Source: Arthrobacter sp. AL12
GTDB lineage: Bacteria; Actinomycetota; Actinomycetes; Actinomycetales; Micrococcaceae
DNA length: 64,000 nt
Assembly: GCF_029960645.1 (NCBI RefSeq)
Contig: NZ_JASBQY010000003.1
Location: 173,312-237,311 of the forward strand
Direction of reading: 5' to 3'
The notes under the pieces were generated by a model. It worked only from the letters and a program-made list of their open reading frames with translations. It was not told the DNA's origin and did not search any database. Shown in pieces: positions 45,878-54,872 of the stretch. The translations under genes and the position numbers were made by a program. Each line of letters opens with the position of its first letter. The first letter of the stretch is position 1.

Positions 45878-46269
45878 CGCATTGCCCCTTCGCCCTCGAC
45901 AGTTAGATTCGCGCCGAGCAGTCCGGTAAGGGCACCGGCGGTGTACGTAACGGTGACGGCGGCATTGCCGGGCGCTCCTGTGCAGACACTTGTGAAATCG
46001 AATCCGAAGGATCCGGCGTCGAGCCCTGGTGCCCCCGCGATGCCGGCGGCGGTGGCCGCATCCTTGTTCTGCTCGACGGCCATCGTCCGGGCAGCCTCCC
46101 GGGCGGCCTGTGTGACCGAAATTTGAAGGTTGTACATGTGCGAGAACTCGACGATACCGCCGACCAGGAGCAGCAGAACGGGTGCTACGAGGCCAAATTC
46201 GACGGCAGCGGCACCCCGCTCACGCCCTTCCACGCCCGAGCCGGACGCTCTTGACTTGCTGCGCTTCAT
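45865..46269 (-). CDS. tadE: TadE-like minor pseudopilin (locus B)
   Basis: A 134-residue TadE-family protein. ERGAAAVEFGLVAPVLLLLVGGIVEFSHMYNLQ (landmarks at about 17-49) has the prepilin-like Gly/Ala cleavage site with Glu at +5. The end reads GAMRCGG, as in locus A. ATG 46269 was chosen because GGGGGGATT lies upstream and the start matches the family; a much longer open frame upstream would swallow the pilin gene region in another frame and is rejected. Confidence 0.92.
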   Translation of the reverse strand: MKRSKSRASGSGVEGRERGAAAVEFGLVAPVLLLLVGGIVEFSHMYNLQISVTQAAREAARTMAVEQNKDAATAAGIAGAPGLDAGSFGFDFTSVCTGAPGNAAVTVTYTAGALTGLLGANLTVEGEGAMRCGG

Positions 46270-46308
46270 TGAATCCCCCCGGGGATAGATGCAGCTGATG
46301 GGAAAAAG

Positions 46309-46343
46309 ATGTGCCGCGTCCGCGATACACGGACGCGGCACAT
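46309..46343 (-). terminator. Intrinsic terminator/attenuator between pilin and tadE (locus B)
   Basis: On the minus strand ATGTGCCGCGTCC pairs perfectly with GGACGCGGCACAT over 13 bp around a 9-nt loop, followed by CTTTTTCCC. It lies 45 bp after the pilin stop and 40 bp before tadE, so it should reduce transcription of the machinery genes relative to the pilin. Confidence 0.85.
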
Positions 46344-46388
46344 TCGGTGTTGCTGAGACCAATTGCGGGTCGTTGGAATTGAATCTGG

Positions 46389-46595
46389 CTAGTTCTTCCA
46401 GCCGGAGACGGTTGTGCCGAGATCCTTGAACCAGAGGCTGAGGGCGTCGCCGAAGAGGGTTGCGCCGCCGATGACAGCGAAAGCGATGAAAGCGACGAGC
46501 AGTGAGTATTCCGTTGCGGTCGCCCCCTTTTCCGAATCGAGCTTGTCCTTGACGCCGGCTACAAAAGCGAGCATGGAGACCATGAGACCAGTCAT
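46389..46595 (-). CDS. flp: Flp-type pilin (locus B)
   Basis: A 68-residue Flp pilin precursor. The leader ends SEKG; cleavage between Gly24 and Ala25 gives a 44-residue pilin beginning ATATEYS with Glu at +5, then a hydrophobic helix (LLVAFIAFAVIGGATLFG) and a short C-terminus without cysteine. It is clearly different from the two locus A pilins. AAAAGGATT precedes the ATG. It is the first gene of locus B after the peptidase. Confidence 0.94.
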   Translation of the reverse strand: MTGLMVSMLAFVAGVKDKLDSEKGATATEYSLLVAFIAFAVIGGATLFGDALSLWFKDLGTTVSGWKN

Positions 46596-46865
46596 TGTAA
46601 TAATCCTTTTCCAGAGTTTTGAATGTGAAACGAAATTCCAGAAAATCCCCTGTTGCCAAACCCCTGGAGTTCCGTTGGGACAACATTTGCACGGCGATTA
46701 AGGGCGCAGCAATGCATGGGAATACTCGAGTTTTAGGGGTGGAAAAGGTCACACCACCTATGACAATCCGGGGGTGTACTCAGTTCGTCACGGCATGCCG
46801 GCGCCCACTACTTGGATTGATACGCCCGCTTACTAATGGGGACAGAGAAACCGCAGTGGCAGGTG

Positions 46866-47531
46866 TTACGGAAGAAGTAGAATGATGGCCAGCCCGGCGG
46901 CCAGCATTGAGGGGCCGTAGGCAACCTCTTTCGGCCTATTTCCGCGGTTTTTCAGTACCAAGACCACCGAGGCGACACCGCCCGCCACGAAAGCCAGGGC
47001 TCCGCCGTAAAAGAGGTGCGACCAGCCTAGGTAGCCCAAGTACAGGCCAAGTGGTGCCGCGAGCTTCACATCACCCATTCCAAGGCCATTTCGGCTGGTC
47101 AGGGCAAGAATTAAGTAAGAACCGAACAAAATTACGGACCCGGCGACTCCGCGATACAGGTCACCCGCGGCCCCCTGGGCCAGTGCGGCGAAGGTCAGAA
47201 GTGCAAGCCCGGCCACCAGGAGCGGTCCAATAAGCCGGTTCGGCAGCAAGTGATGCGCAATATCGATCCGTGCCAGCGGAACGGCGAGAATGCCCAGTAA
47301 TACGTAGGCGGGAAGTTCGGCGGTGCTTCCGAAGCGCCAGGCGAGCAGGGACGCGAGTGCAAAGGTGACCGCCGCCGTCGTGATCTTGAGCCGGGTGGAA
47401 ACTTCGCCGGCCAGCTGGGGGAGGGCGCGCCGGATGAGAGCGTCGGCAAGGAGTCCCAGGCACGCGCCGGCCAGCCCGACCCCGGCAATAAACAGCGGCG
47501 AAGCGGTGCCAGCGGCGGCGGTCTCGAACAC
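46866..47531 (-). CDS. tadV: Prepilin peptidase, TadV/CpaA type (A24)
   Basis: A 221-residue aspartic membrane protease of family A24 that cleaves pilin leaders. The two catalytic aspartates are Asp90 in LARIDIAHHLLPNRL and Asp154 in the GMGDVKLA motif. About six to seven transmembrane helices are visible and the N-terminal methyltransferase domain of classical PilD is absent. GTG 47531 was chosen for the strong TGGAGGAAC upstream. It is the only such gene in the window and is separated by 270 bp from the first pilin. Confidence 0.93.
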   Translation of the reverse strand: MFETAAAGTASPLFIAGVGLAGACLGLLADALIRRALPQLAGEVSTRLKITTAAVTFALASLLAWRFGSTAELPAYVLLGILAVPLARIDIAHHLLPNRLIGPLLVAGLALLTFAALAQGAAGDLYRGVAGSVILFGSYLILALTSRNGLGMGDVKLAAPLGLYLGYLGWSHLFYGGALAFVAGGVASVVLVLKNRGNRPKEVAYGPSMLAAGLAIILLLP

Positions 47532-47589
47532 GGTTCCTCCAGGGATGCGGCGGGCCGGGGGCGGGCAGAATGCATCCGGACACCCCATT

Positions 47590-47619
47590 TTGACCCAGCG
47601 ACACGTCATCCGCTATTCT
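47590..47619 (+). promoter_or_regulatory. Promoter of rplM-rpsI
   Basis: TTGACC (47590-47595) and TATTCT (47614-47619) are 18 bp apart, a good match to the housekeeping consensus. The leader to rplM would be about 200 nt. It lies in the 294-bp region shared with the divergent prepilin peptidase gene. Confidence 0.7.
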
Positions 47620-47825
47620 TGGTAGTCGTTGTGCGTGTCCTTCTCGATGATGCGTGCCCGCTTGGGAATCCGGTTGCAGGATGACTACCCAGCGTGCACA
47701 TTCGAGACTTCAGGATGACTGGTTACATAGAGCCCTCACCTCTGTTCCGGTAGCGCATAGATAGTAGGTGCACCTTCGTGTGACGCCTAAAACAAGAACG
47801 CCAGAACAAGAACGAGGCAAACACC

Positions 47826-48269
47826 GTGCGTACGTACACCCCGAAGCCCGGCGATATCAACCGCCAGTGGCACGTCATTGACGCCACAGACGTTGTCCTT
47901 GGTCGTCTTGCCAGCCAGACCGCAATCCTGCTGCGCGGCAAGCACAAGGCCACCTTTGCGTCCCACATGGACATGGGCGACTTCGTCATCATCATCAACG
48001 CTGAGAAGGTTGCCCTCACCGGCGCCAAGCTGGAGCAGAAGCGCGCATACCGCCACTCCGGTTACCCGGGCGGCCTGACGTCTGTCACCTACGCTGAGCT
48101 GCTGGAATCCAACCCGGTCCGCGCCGTGGAGAAGGCCATCAAGGGCATGCTCCCGAAGAACTCCCTCGCTGCACAGCAGCTGGGCAAGCTGAAGGTCTAC
48201 AAGGGTGCCGAGCACCCCCACGCCGCCCAGCAGCCCAAAACTTACGAAATCACCCAGGTCGCCCAGTAG
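47826..48269 (+). CDS. rplM: 50S ribosomal protein L13
   Basis: A 147-residue L13 (uL13), an early-assembly 50S protein. It begins [30 protein letters not shown] (landmarks) and has the conserved [14 protein letters not shown] and [16 protein letters not shown] blocks. The GTG start follows AACGAGGCAAACACC. It is co-transcribed with rpsI, 36 bp downstream. Confidence 0.98.
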   Translation: MRTYTPKPGDINRQWHVIDATDVVLGRLASQTAILLRGKHKATFASHMDMGDFVIIINAEKVALTGAKLEQKRAYRHSGYPGGLTSVTYAELLESNPVRAVEKAIKGMLPKNSLAAQQLGKLKVYKGAEHPHAAQQPKTYEITQVAQ

Positions 48270-48305
48270 TCCTGGCCACCAACAAACTTTTAATCAAGGA
48301 GAATC

Positions 48306-48812
48306 GTGGCTCAGAACGAAGAGACCACCGAGGCCGTTGTGGCTGAGGAAAACCTGACCAGCTACACCTCGGAAAGCGGTCCTGCGGAAGCAGAAGCGCC
48401 CAAGAAGGAACGCCCGGCCCTCACGGTTGCCGGCGCAGCAGTTGGCCGTCGCAAGGAAGCCGTCGCACGTGTTCGCATCGTGCCCGGCACCGGCAAGTGG
48501 ATCATCAACGGCCGCGAGCTGGCCAACTACTTCCCGAACAAGCTGCACCAGCAGGACGTCAACGAGCCCTTCAAGATCCTCGATCTTGACGGCGCCTACG
48601 ACGTTATCGCCCGCATCCACGGTGGCGGCATTTCCGGCCAGGCCGGTGCCCTGCGCCTCGGCATCGCCCGTTCACTGAACGAAATCGACACCGAGAACAA
48701 CCGCGCCACCCTGAAGAAGGCCGGTTACCTGCGCCGTGACGCCCGCGTCATCGAGCGCAAGAAGGCCGGCCTCAAGAAGGCCCGTAAGGCTCAGCAGTAC
48801 TCCAAGCGCTAA
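48306..48812 (+). CDS. rpsI: 30S ribosomal protein S9
   Basis: A 168-residue S9 (uS9), whose C-terminal arginine contacts P-site tRNA; the protein ends QQYSKR as expected. The first 40 residues are an acidic extension, and the core includes [15 protein letters not shown] and [19 protein letters not shown]. The GTG start follows CAAGGAGAATC. A terminator follows. Confidence 0.98.
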   Translation: MAQNEETTEAVVAEENLTSYTSESGPAEAEAPKKERPALTVAGAAVGRRKEAVARVRIVPGTGKWIINGRELANYFPNKLHQQDVNEPFKILDLDGAYDVIARIHGGGISGQAGALRLGIARSLNEIDTENNRATLKKAGYLRRDARVIERKKAGLKKARKAQQYSKR

Positions 48813-48843
48813 ACCCGCTTTCAGGCGCCCTCGGCGCTTGCAA

Positions 48844-48881
48844 GAAAGCCCGTTCCGCCCTCTGTGGCGGGACGGGCTTTC
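48844..48881 (+). terminator. Terminator after rpsI
   Basis: GAAAGCCCGTTCCGCC pairs with GGCGGGACGGGCTTTC around a 6-nt loop (one mismatch-type wobble), 32 bp after rpsI. The 3' arm ends in CTTTC. Confidence 0.85.
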
Positions 48882-48969
48882 GCCGTTTAACCAGTGCAAA
48901 CACCGCGGCATGAGCGGCGCTCCGGGCCCGCCAATTGGCTCCGGGACCGGGAGCGCCCAGCTGATCGTC

Positions 48970-48975
48970 TAAACT
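48970..48975 (+). promoter_or_regulatory. glmM: Candidate leaderless promoter -10 of glmM
   Basis: TAAACT ends 7 nt before the glmM ATG (48983), and no ribosome binding site is present in between. This spacing predicts transcription starting at or next to the ATG. The -35 is weak. Confidence 0.5.
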
Positions 48976-48982
48976 TGATCCG

Positions 48983-50344
48983 ATGTCTAGATTATTTGGA
49001 ACAGATGGTGTCCGGGGTTTGGCGAACGGCCTGCTGACGGCCGAACTGGCGATGCAGCTGGCCCAGGCCGCCGCCGTCGTGCTTGGCCATGACCGCAATA
49101 CCAGCGGAACACGGCCGCGGGCCGTGGTGGCCCGCGACCCCCGCGCCAGCGGTGAGTTTATTGCGGCTGCCGTGGAGGCGGGGCTGTCCAGCTCCGGGAT
49201 CGACGTCTACGACGCCGGCGTGCTTCCCACCCCGGCCGCGGCCTATCTGGTGGCAGACCTGGACGCGGACTTCGGCGTGATGATCTCCGCCTCGCACAAC
49301 CCCGCCCCGGACAACGGCATCAAGTTCTTTGCCCGCGGCGGCCAGAAGCTCCCCGACGACGTGGAAAACGCGATCGAGGCGCAGCTCGGCGAAGAGCCGC
49401 TCCGCCCGGTGGGCGGCGAGGTCGGCCGGATCCAGCGATTCTCCGACGCCGAGGACCGCTACATCGTCCACCTGCTCGGCACCCTCCCGCACCGCCTCGA
49501 CGGACTCAAGGTCGTGCTGGACTGCGCCCACGGCGCCGCGAGCGGCTGCTCCCCGCAGGTCTTCAAGGACGCCGGCGCCGACGTCATCGTCATCGGCGCC
49601 GAACCGGACGGCCTCAACATCAACGAAGGCGTCGGGTCCACCCACCTGGGGCCGCTGAAGCAGGCCGTCCTGGCACACGGCGCCGACCTGGGCATCGCGC
49701 ACGACGGCGACGCGGACCGCTGCCTCGCGGTGGACCACGAAGGAAACGTAGTCGACGGCGATGAGATCATGGCTATCCTCGCCGTAGCGCTGAAGGCCTC
49801 GGGCAAGCTCAAGGACGACGTCCTCGTCGCGACCGTAATGAGCAACCTCGGACTCAAGATCGCACTCCGCGAGGCGGGCATCAGCCTGCGCGAAACCGGC
49901 GTGGGCGACCGCTACGTCCTGGAGGGAATGCGCGACGGCGGGTTCAACCTCGGCGGCGAGCAGTCCGGCCACGTGATTTTCGCCGACTACGCCACGACGG
50001 GTGACGGAGTCCTCACCGGCCTGCAGATTGCCGCCCAGGTGGCACTGACGGGCCGTCCGCTGAAGGAACTCGCGAAGGTGATGACCAAACTTCCGCAGGT
50101 TCTGATCAACGTCAAGGGAGTGGACCGCACCCGGGTCAAGGGCGATGAGGCCGTGGCCGGGGCTGTGGCCCTCGCCGAGGCCGAGCTCGGCGACACCGGC
50201 CGCGTGCTCCTGCGCCCCTCCGGTACCGAACCGGTGGTGCGCGTCATGGTTGAGGCTGCATCGCAGGAGACCGCCCAGGCCGTCGCTGAGCGCCTGGCGA
50301 CGGTGGTCCGAACCGAGCTGGCACTGGAACTCGTCGCGGACTAA
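48983..50344 (+). CDS. glmM: Phosphoglucosamine mutase
   Basis: A 453-residue enzyme converting glucosamine-6-phosphate to glucosamine-1-phosphate for UDP-GlcNAc and peptidoglycan. It starts [15 protein letters not shown]; the phosphoserine is Ser104 in [14 protein letters not shown], the metal-binding loop is DGDADR near 237-242, and the C-terminal phosphate-binding loop is [12 protein letters not shown]. The ATG follows a -10-like TAAACT by 7 nt without a ribosome binding site. It acts directly after GlmS (52976). Confidence 0.98.
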   Translation: MSRLFGTDGVRGLANGLLTAELAMQLAQAAAVVLGHDRNTSGTRPRAVVARDPRASGEFIAAAVEAGLSSSGIDVYDAGVLPTPAAAYLVADLDADFGVMISASHNPAPDNGIKFFARGGQKLPDDVENAIEAQLGEEPLRPVGGEVGRIQRFSDAEDRYIVHLLGTLPHRLDGLKVVLDCAHGAASGCSPQVFKDAGADVIVIGAEPDGLNINEGVGSTHLGPLKQAVLAHGADLGIAHDGDADRCLAVDHEGNVVDGDEIMAILAVALKASGKLKDDVLVATVMSNLGLKIALREAGISLRETGVGDRYVLEGMRDGGFNLGGEQSGHVIFADYATTGDGVLTGLQIAAQVALTGRPLKELAKVMTKLPQVLINVKGVDRTRVKGDEAVAGAVALAEAELGDTGRVLLRPSGTEPVVRVMVEAASQETAQAVAERLATVVRTELALELVAD

Positions 50345-50370
50345 CGATCGACGCAGTCCCGCACCAGCAT

Positions 50371-50404
50371 AAGAACGGCCCGCATTGAGAGGCGGGCCGT
50401 TCTT
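50371..50404. terminator. Bidirectional terminator between glmM and mscL
   Basis: A perfect 13-bp stem AAGAACGGCCCGC/GCGGGCCGTTCTT with an 8-nt loop lies between convergent genes. The A/T-rich stem base gives a short U-run for both directions. Confidence 0.85.
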
Positions 50405-50448
50405 GGTTGCTCCGTCGGTTGGAGGGTGGCTGTCCGGCCTTGCGTGGA

Positions 50449-50853
50449 CTAGAGCTGGCGCTGGTGCAGGGCGTCGCGGATTTCGGTCAACAGCGCGATC
50501 TGCGGGTCCTCGGCTGCCTCCTGCTTGACGTCCGGGCTGATGCCGAGGCGGCGGTTGCGCCGTTCGATCATGTGGTTCATGGGGACAACGACAACGAAGT
50601 AAATCGCGGCCGCGACCAGGAGGAAGTTGACGATCGCCGTCAGCAGGACGCCGAACTTGATGTCATTGCCGTTGAGGGTGAGGACGGCAAAGCTGTCGAA
50701 GTTGGGCGAACCCACCAGGGCCGCAATGAACGGCATCAGGACGCTCTGGACCAGCGCTGTTACCACGGCGCCAAACGCGGCACCGATGACGACCGCGACG
50801 GCAAGGTCCACGACGTTGCCCTTAAGGATGAAGCTCTTGAATCCGTTTAACAT
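50449..50853 (-). CDS. mscL: Large-conductance mechanosensitive channel MscL
   Basis: A 134-residue osmotic safety valve. It begins MLNGFKSFILKGNVVDLAVAVVIGAAFG, with the N-terminal helix and TM1, followed by a short periplasmic loop and TM2 (LLTAIVNFLLVAAAIYFVVVVPMN), then a charged cytoplasmic helix. The typical length is 130-150. It is single-gene and convergent with glmM. Confidence 0.97.
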   Translation of the reverse strand: MLNGFKSFILKGNVVDLAVAVVIGAAFGAVVTALVQSVLMPFIAALVGSPNFDSFAVLTLNGNDIKFGVLLTAIVNFLLVAAAIYFVVVVPMNHMIERRNRRLGISPDVKQEAAEDPQIALLTEIRDALHQRQL

Positions 50854-50926
50854 GTCCCCAAGCTAGCCCAGCCGCGTGAACACGCTGTGTCGCGGAGGTA
50901 AGTTTTTGCGGTCCGTGTCGATGTAG

Positions 50927-51859
50927 CTACAAGTAACCCGGGGCCGGTTCCAGGCCGAAGTACTCCTCCAGGGTCGTGATGCCCCGGGCGTTCATCTCGC
51001 CGGCCGTCCCCACGCCCACGTAGCGCAGGTGCCAGGGCTCGTAGTAATAGCCGGTGACTTCATGGAGCATCCACGGGTAGCGCACCACGAAGCCGAACAG
51101 GTGTGCGTTGGCCTTCACCCAGACCGCGGCCGGCTGATTGGCGAACGCGGGAGTGAAGCTGTCCCTCCCGCTGCCGTCGCCGATGTCGAAGGACCAGCCG
51201 GTCTGGTGCTCCGAATAGCCGGGCCGCGCGGAGGCGGTGTCCGCCGCGGCCTGTCCCTCGGCATTCACCCACCTGTTGTAGGTGGCGATCTGGGTGTTGA
51301 AGGAGCGGTAGCCGCTGGCGAGGGTGATCACGACGCCGGCTGCCGCGGCTGCCGCGAACATCTTCTCTGCCGCGCCCGCCGTCGTGCTGTTCAGCAGCGC
51401 CGACTCGCCGGAGGTGGCCAGGCGCACGCGCGGCTGAACCAGGTCGGCCGGCACGTAGCCGGCGGGGGAGAGCGGCCGGTGCTTGTTCACAACCACCCAG
51501 GGGCTCGCCGGGTCGGTGAGCGAGTGCCGGGCCGCCGGCGCGGCGGCGGCGGAAGGCTCCGGGGCCGGCGGTGTGGTGGCCGTTACTGTGGCTTCGGGAG
51601 TGTCCGGCACGGGGTCGGCGGACGGCGTGGCGGCGGCGGAGGCCGTCGCTGTGGTGCCCGCCGTCGTCGCGGACAAGGACGCGGAGGCCTGTGCGGACAC
51701 CGTCGGAGTGGCCTCTCCCGGGGAGCAGGCGCTCAGGGCGGCGAGGCCCGAACCGGCCAGCAGCAGCCGGCTGAAGGCCCGCCGGCCGGGCGAAACGGCG
51801 GCGGCCCCGGCGGCGGTCTCCGGCGCGGAGGGATGCTCAGCGGACCCGTCGTAGCACAC
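50927..51859 (-). CDS. VanY-like D-alanyl-D-alanine carboxypeptidase lipoprotein
   Basis: A 310-residue M15B-family zinc peptidase trimming peptidoglycan stem peptides. RRAFSRLLLAGSGLAALSAC near 24-43 is a Tat-like signal with a lipobox Cys. An Ala/Thr/Pro-rich linker of about 75 residues leads to the catalytic domain with SGYRSFNTQIATYN, the zinc motif SEHQTGWSFDIGD and the EPWHLRYVG end. GTG 51859 lies 5 bp after the coaA stop and has a weak ribosome binding site, so its translation probably depends on coaA. Confidence 0.9.
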   Translation of the reverse strand: MCYDGSAEHPSAPETAAGAAAVSPGRRAFSRLLLAGSGLAALSACSPGEATPTVSAQASASLSATTAGTTATASAAATPSADPVPDTPEATVTATTPPAPEPSAAAAPAARHSLTDPASPWVVVNKHRPLSPAGYVPADLVQPRVRLATSGESALLNSTTAGAAEKMFAAAAAAGVVITLASGYRSFNTQIATYNRWVNAEGQAAADTASARPGYSEHQTGWSFDIGDGSGRDSFTPAFANQPAAVWVKANAHLFGFVVRYPWMLHEVTGYYYEPWHLRYVGVGTAGEMNARGITTLEEYFGLEPAPGYL

Positions 51860-51864
51860 CTGTG

Positions 51865-52830
51865 CTAGACCTTGCGGAGCAGCATGCGACGGATGGAATG
51901 GTCGGCGTCCTTGGTGAGCACGAGCTGCGCACGGCCGCGGGTGGGGAGGACGTTCTCCTCCAGGTTCGGTTCGTTGATGCGCTTCCAGATCTCCCGGGCA
52001 GTCTGCTCCGCCTCGGCATCCGAAAGCGTGGCATAGCGGTGGAAGTAGGACTCGGGCTGCGCGAACGCGGTGGTCCGGAGCTTGCGGAAGCGGTCCACGT
52101 ACCACTCCTCAATGTAGGACGTTTTGGCATCAACATAGATGGAAAAATCGAAGAAGTCACTCAGGGCCAGGCCCTGCCGGCCGTCATGCCGCGGCCGGGC
52201 CGGCGCCAGGACGTTCAGGCCCTCGACGATCAGCACGTCGGGGCGGCGGACCACCACTTCCTTGCCCGGGACGATGTCATAGGTCACGTGGGAGTACCAG
52301 GGCGCCCGGACTTCCTCGGCGCCGCCCTTGATCTCGCTCACAAAGCGGAGCAGCGCGCGGCGGTCATAGGACTCGGGGAAGCCCTTGCGCTCCAGCAGCT
52401 GGCGGCGCTTGAGTTCCGCCAGCGGGTACAGGAAGCCGTCGGTGGTGATGAGCTCAACATTGGGGGTGCCGGGCCAGCGGCGGAGCATCTCGCGGAGCAC
52501 ACGGGCGATCGTCGACTTGCCCACGGCCACCGAACCGGCGACGCCGATCACGAACGGTGTGCGCTGGGTCTGCTCGCCCAGGAAGGTGGTGGTTGCCGCA
52601 TGAAGCTGGCCTGCCGCCTCGACGTAGAGGTGCAGCAGCCGGGACAGCGGGAGGTAGACCTCGCGGACTTCCTTCATGTCCAGGGGGTCGCCGAGGCCGC
52701 GGAGGCGGAGGACGTCCTCCTCGTTGAGGGGCTGCTCCATCTGGGCAGCGAGCCGGGACCAGGTCTGCCGGTCCAGCTCCACGAACGGGGAGGCGCCGTC
52801 GCCGTTCGCTTCATTGCGTTGCAAAGTCAC
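51865..52830 (-). CDS. coaA: Type I pantothenate kinase
   Basis: A 321-residue CoaA, phosphorylating pantothenate in the first step of coenzyme A synthesis. The P-loop [12 protein letters not shown] is near 98-109, TTDGFLYP near 135 and IVEGLNVL near 203. The GTG at 52830 gives a normal family length; the frame is open further upstream but that part overlaps the glmS promoter region on the other strand. The VanY-like gene follows within 5 bp. Confidence 0.96.
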   Translation of the reverse strand: MTLQRNEANGDGASPFVELDRQTWSRLAAQMEQPLNEEDVLRLRGLGDPLDMKEVREVYLPLSRLLHLYVEAAGQLHAATTTFLGEQTQRTPFVIGVAGSVAVGKSTIARVLREMLRRWPGTPNVELITTDGFLYPLAELKRRQLLERKGFPESYDRRALLRFVSEIKGGAEEVRAPWYSHVTYDIVPGKEVVVRRPDVLIVEGLNVLAPARPRHDGRQGLALSDFFDFSIYVDAKTSYIEEWYVDRFRKLRTTAFAQPESYFHRYATLSDAEAEQTAREIWKRINEPNLEENVLPTRGRAQLVLTKDADHSIRRMLLRKV

Positions 52831-52962
52831 CCTAGAGATTCTGCCCTCCGCCGGGCCGAGAGCGAAATGGACGGACCTGTCCGTGCAGCAGACGCGCCCC
52901 GCCCGGGCGGCGGAAGGGGTGTTGCGGGCGCTGGTCCTACGTCCGCTGTCCGGGAAACCCGC

Positions 52963-52968
52963 TAGGCT
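52963..52968 (+). promoter_or_regulatory. glmS: Candidate leaderless promoter -10 of glmS
   Basis: TAGGCT ends 7 nt before the glmS ATG at 52976, with no ribosome binding site between them. The -35 region is poorly conserved. The same geometry occurs at glmM and truA. Confidence 0.45.
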
Positions 52969-52975
52969 TGAGTCC

Positions 52976-54868
52976 ATGTGTGGAATCGTTGGATATGTGG
53001 GCCACTCCGCTGGCCGGGTAAATACTGGACACAATGCCCTGGACGTTGTCCTTGAGGGGCTGCGGCGCCTGGAGTACCGGGGCTACGACTCTGCAGGCAT
53101 CGCCGTGGTCGCTGACGGAACCATTTCGTCCCGTAAGAAGTCGGGCAAACTGAGCAACCTGATCGCCGAGCTCGAGGCCAGCCCGCTGCCGGAATCGCTG
53201 ACCGGCATCGGTCACACCCGCTGGGCGACCCACGGCGGCCCGACCGACCAGAACGCCCACCCGCACCTCGCCGATGACGGCAAGCTGGCCGTGATCCACA
53301 ACGGCATCATCGAAAACTTTGCCGAGCTCAAGCTGGAGCTCGTGCGCAAGGGTGTGGTCTTCAAGTCCGAGACCGACACCGAGGTCGCCGCCGCGCTGCT
53401 CGGCGACATCTACCGGAACCAGGTCCACGGCGGCTCGTCCAAAGGCGACCTGACCAAGGCCATGCAGCTGGCCTGCCAGCGCCTCGAAGGCGCCTTCACC
53501 CTCCTTGCCATCCACGCGGACCAGCCCGACGTCGTCGTGGCGGCCCGCCGCAACTCCCCGCTCGTCGTCGGCCTCGGCGACGGCGAGAACTTCCTCGGCT
53601 CCGATGTCTCCGGCTTCATCGACTACACCCGCCGCGCCGTCGAACTCGGCCAGGACCAGATCGTCACCATCACCGCCGACACCGTGGAGATCACGGACTT
53701 CTACGGCGCCCCGGCGGAAGGCAAGGAATACCACGTCAACTGGGACCCGGCCTCGGCGGAGAAGGGCGGCTTCCCGTCCTTCATGGAAAAGGAAATCCAC
53801 GACCAGCCAGACGCCGTGCTGCAGACCCTGCTGGGCCGCTCGGACATCAACGGCCGGCTGACCCTGGATGAGCTCCGGGTTGATCCGGAACTGCTCAAGA
53901 ACGTGGACAAGATCATCGTCCTGGCATGCGGAACCTCCGCGTACGCCGGACAGGTCGCCAAGTACGCGATCGAGCACTGGTGCCGGATCCCCACCGAGGT
54001 GGAGCTCTCGCACGAATTCCGCTACCGCGACCCGATCGTGGACGAGAACACCCTGATCGTCTCGATCTCCCAGTCCGGCGAGACCATGGACACCCTGATG
54101 GCCGTCCGCTACGCCAAGGAACAGGGCGCCAAGACGGTCTCGATCTGCAACACCAACGGCTCCACGATCCCGCGCGAATCCGACGCCGTGCTCTACACCC
54201 ACGCGGGCCCGGAAATCGCCGTCGCCTCCACCAAGGCCTTCCTGGCGCAGATCACCGCCGCCTACCTCCTGGGCCTCTACCTGGCCCAGCTGCGCGGCAA
54301 CAAGTTCCAGGGCGAGATCAAGGACATCCTCGCGGACCTGAACAAGATCCCGGCGAAGATCCAGCAGATCCTCGACAATGAGGCCCAGATCAAGGAGCTC
54401 GGCCAGTCCATGGCCGACGCCAAGTCCGTGCTGTTCCTGGGCCGCCACGTGGGCTTCCCGGTCGCGATGGAGGGCGCGCTCAAGCTCAAGGAGCTCGCCT
54501 ACATTCACGCCGAGGGCTTCGCCGCCGGTGAGCTCAAGCACGGCCCGATCGCGCTGATCGAGGAGGGCCAGCCGGTCTTTGTGGTGGTTCCCTCGCCGCG
54601 GGGCCGCGACTCGCTGCACGCCAAGGTCGTCTCCAACATCCAGGAAGTCCGGGCGCGCGGCGCCAAGACGATCGTGATCGCCGAAGAAGGCGACGAGGCC
54701 GTCAAGGCCTACGCCGAGCACGTCTTCTACATCCCGGAGACCCCCACGCTGCTGGCCCCGCTGCTCAGCACCGTGCCGCTCCAGATTTTCGCCCTCGCCC
54801 TGGCGTCCGCCAAGGGTTACGACGTGGACCAGCCTCGCAACCTGGCCAAGAGCGTCACCGTAGAATAA
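52976..54868 (+). CDS. glmS: Glutamine-fructose-6-phosphate aminotransferase
   Basis: A 630-residue enzyme making glucosamine-6-phosphate from fructose-6-phosphate and glutamine. Processing of the initiator Met exposes the nucleophile Cys2 (MCGIVGYVG); the glutaminase domain runs to about 240, and two SIS sugar-isomerase domains follow, with ACGTSAYAG and [12 protein letters not shown] in the first and [18 protein letters not shown] in the second. It ends with the conserved NLAKSVTVE. No glmS ribozyme is expected or seen. acpS starts 4 bp later. Confidence 0.98.
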   Translation: MCGIVGYVGHSAGRVNTGHNALDVVLEGLRRLEYRGYDSAGIAVVADGTISSRKKSGKLSNLIAELEASPLPESLTGIGHTRWATHGGPTDQNAHPHLADDGKLAVIHNGIIENFAELKLELVRKGVVFKSETDTEVAAALLGDIYRNQVHGGSSKGDLTKAMQLACQRLEGAFTLLAIHADQPDVVVAARRNSPLVVGLGDGENFLGSDVSGFIDYTRRAVELGQDQIVTITADTVEITDFYGAPAEGKEYHVNWDPASAEKGGFPSFMEKEIHDQPDAVLQTLLGRSDINGRLTLDELRVDPELLKNVDKIIVLACGTSAYAGQVAKYAIEHWCRIPTEVELSHEFRYRDPIVDENTLIVSISQSGETMDTLMAVRYAKEQGAKTVSICNTNGSTIPRESDAVLYTHAGPEIAVASTKAFLAQITAAYLLGLYLAQLRGNKFQGEIKDILADLNKIPAKIQQILDNEAQIKELGQSMADAKSVLFLGRHVGFPVAMEGALKLKELAYIHAEGFAAGELKHGPIALIEEGQPVFVVVPSPRGRDSLHAKVVSNIQEVRARGAKTIVIAEEGDEAVKAYAEHVFYIPETPTLLAPLLSTVPLQIFALALASAKGYDVDQPRNLAKSVTVE

Positions 54869-54872
54869 CGCC

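Noticed and set aside
46270..46752. In-frame upstream extension of the locus B tadE
   Set aside because: It would run antisense-free but out of frame through the pilin gene; the conserved TadE start and ribosome binding site support 46269.
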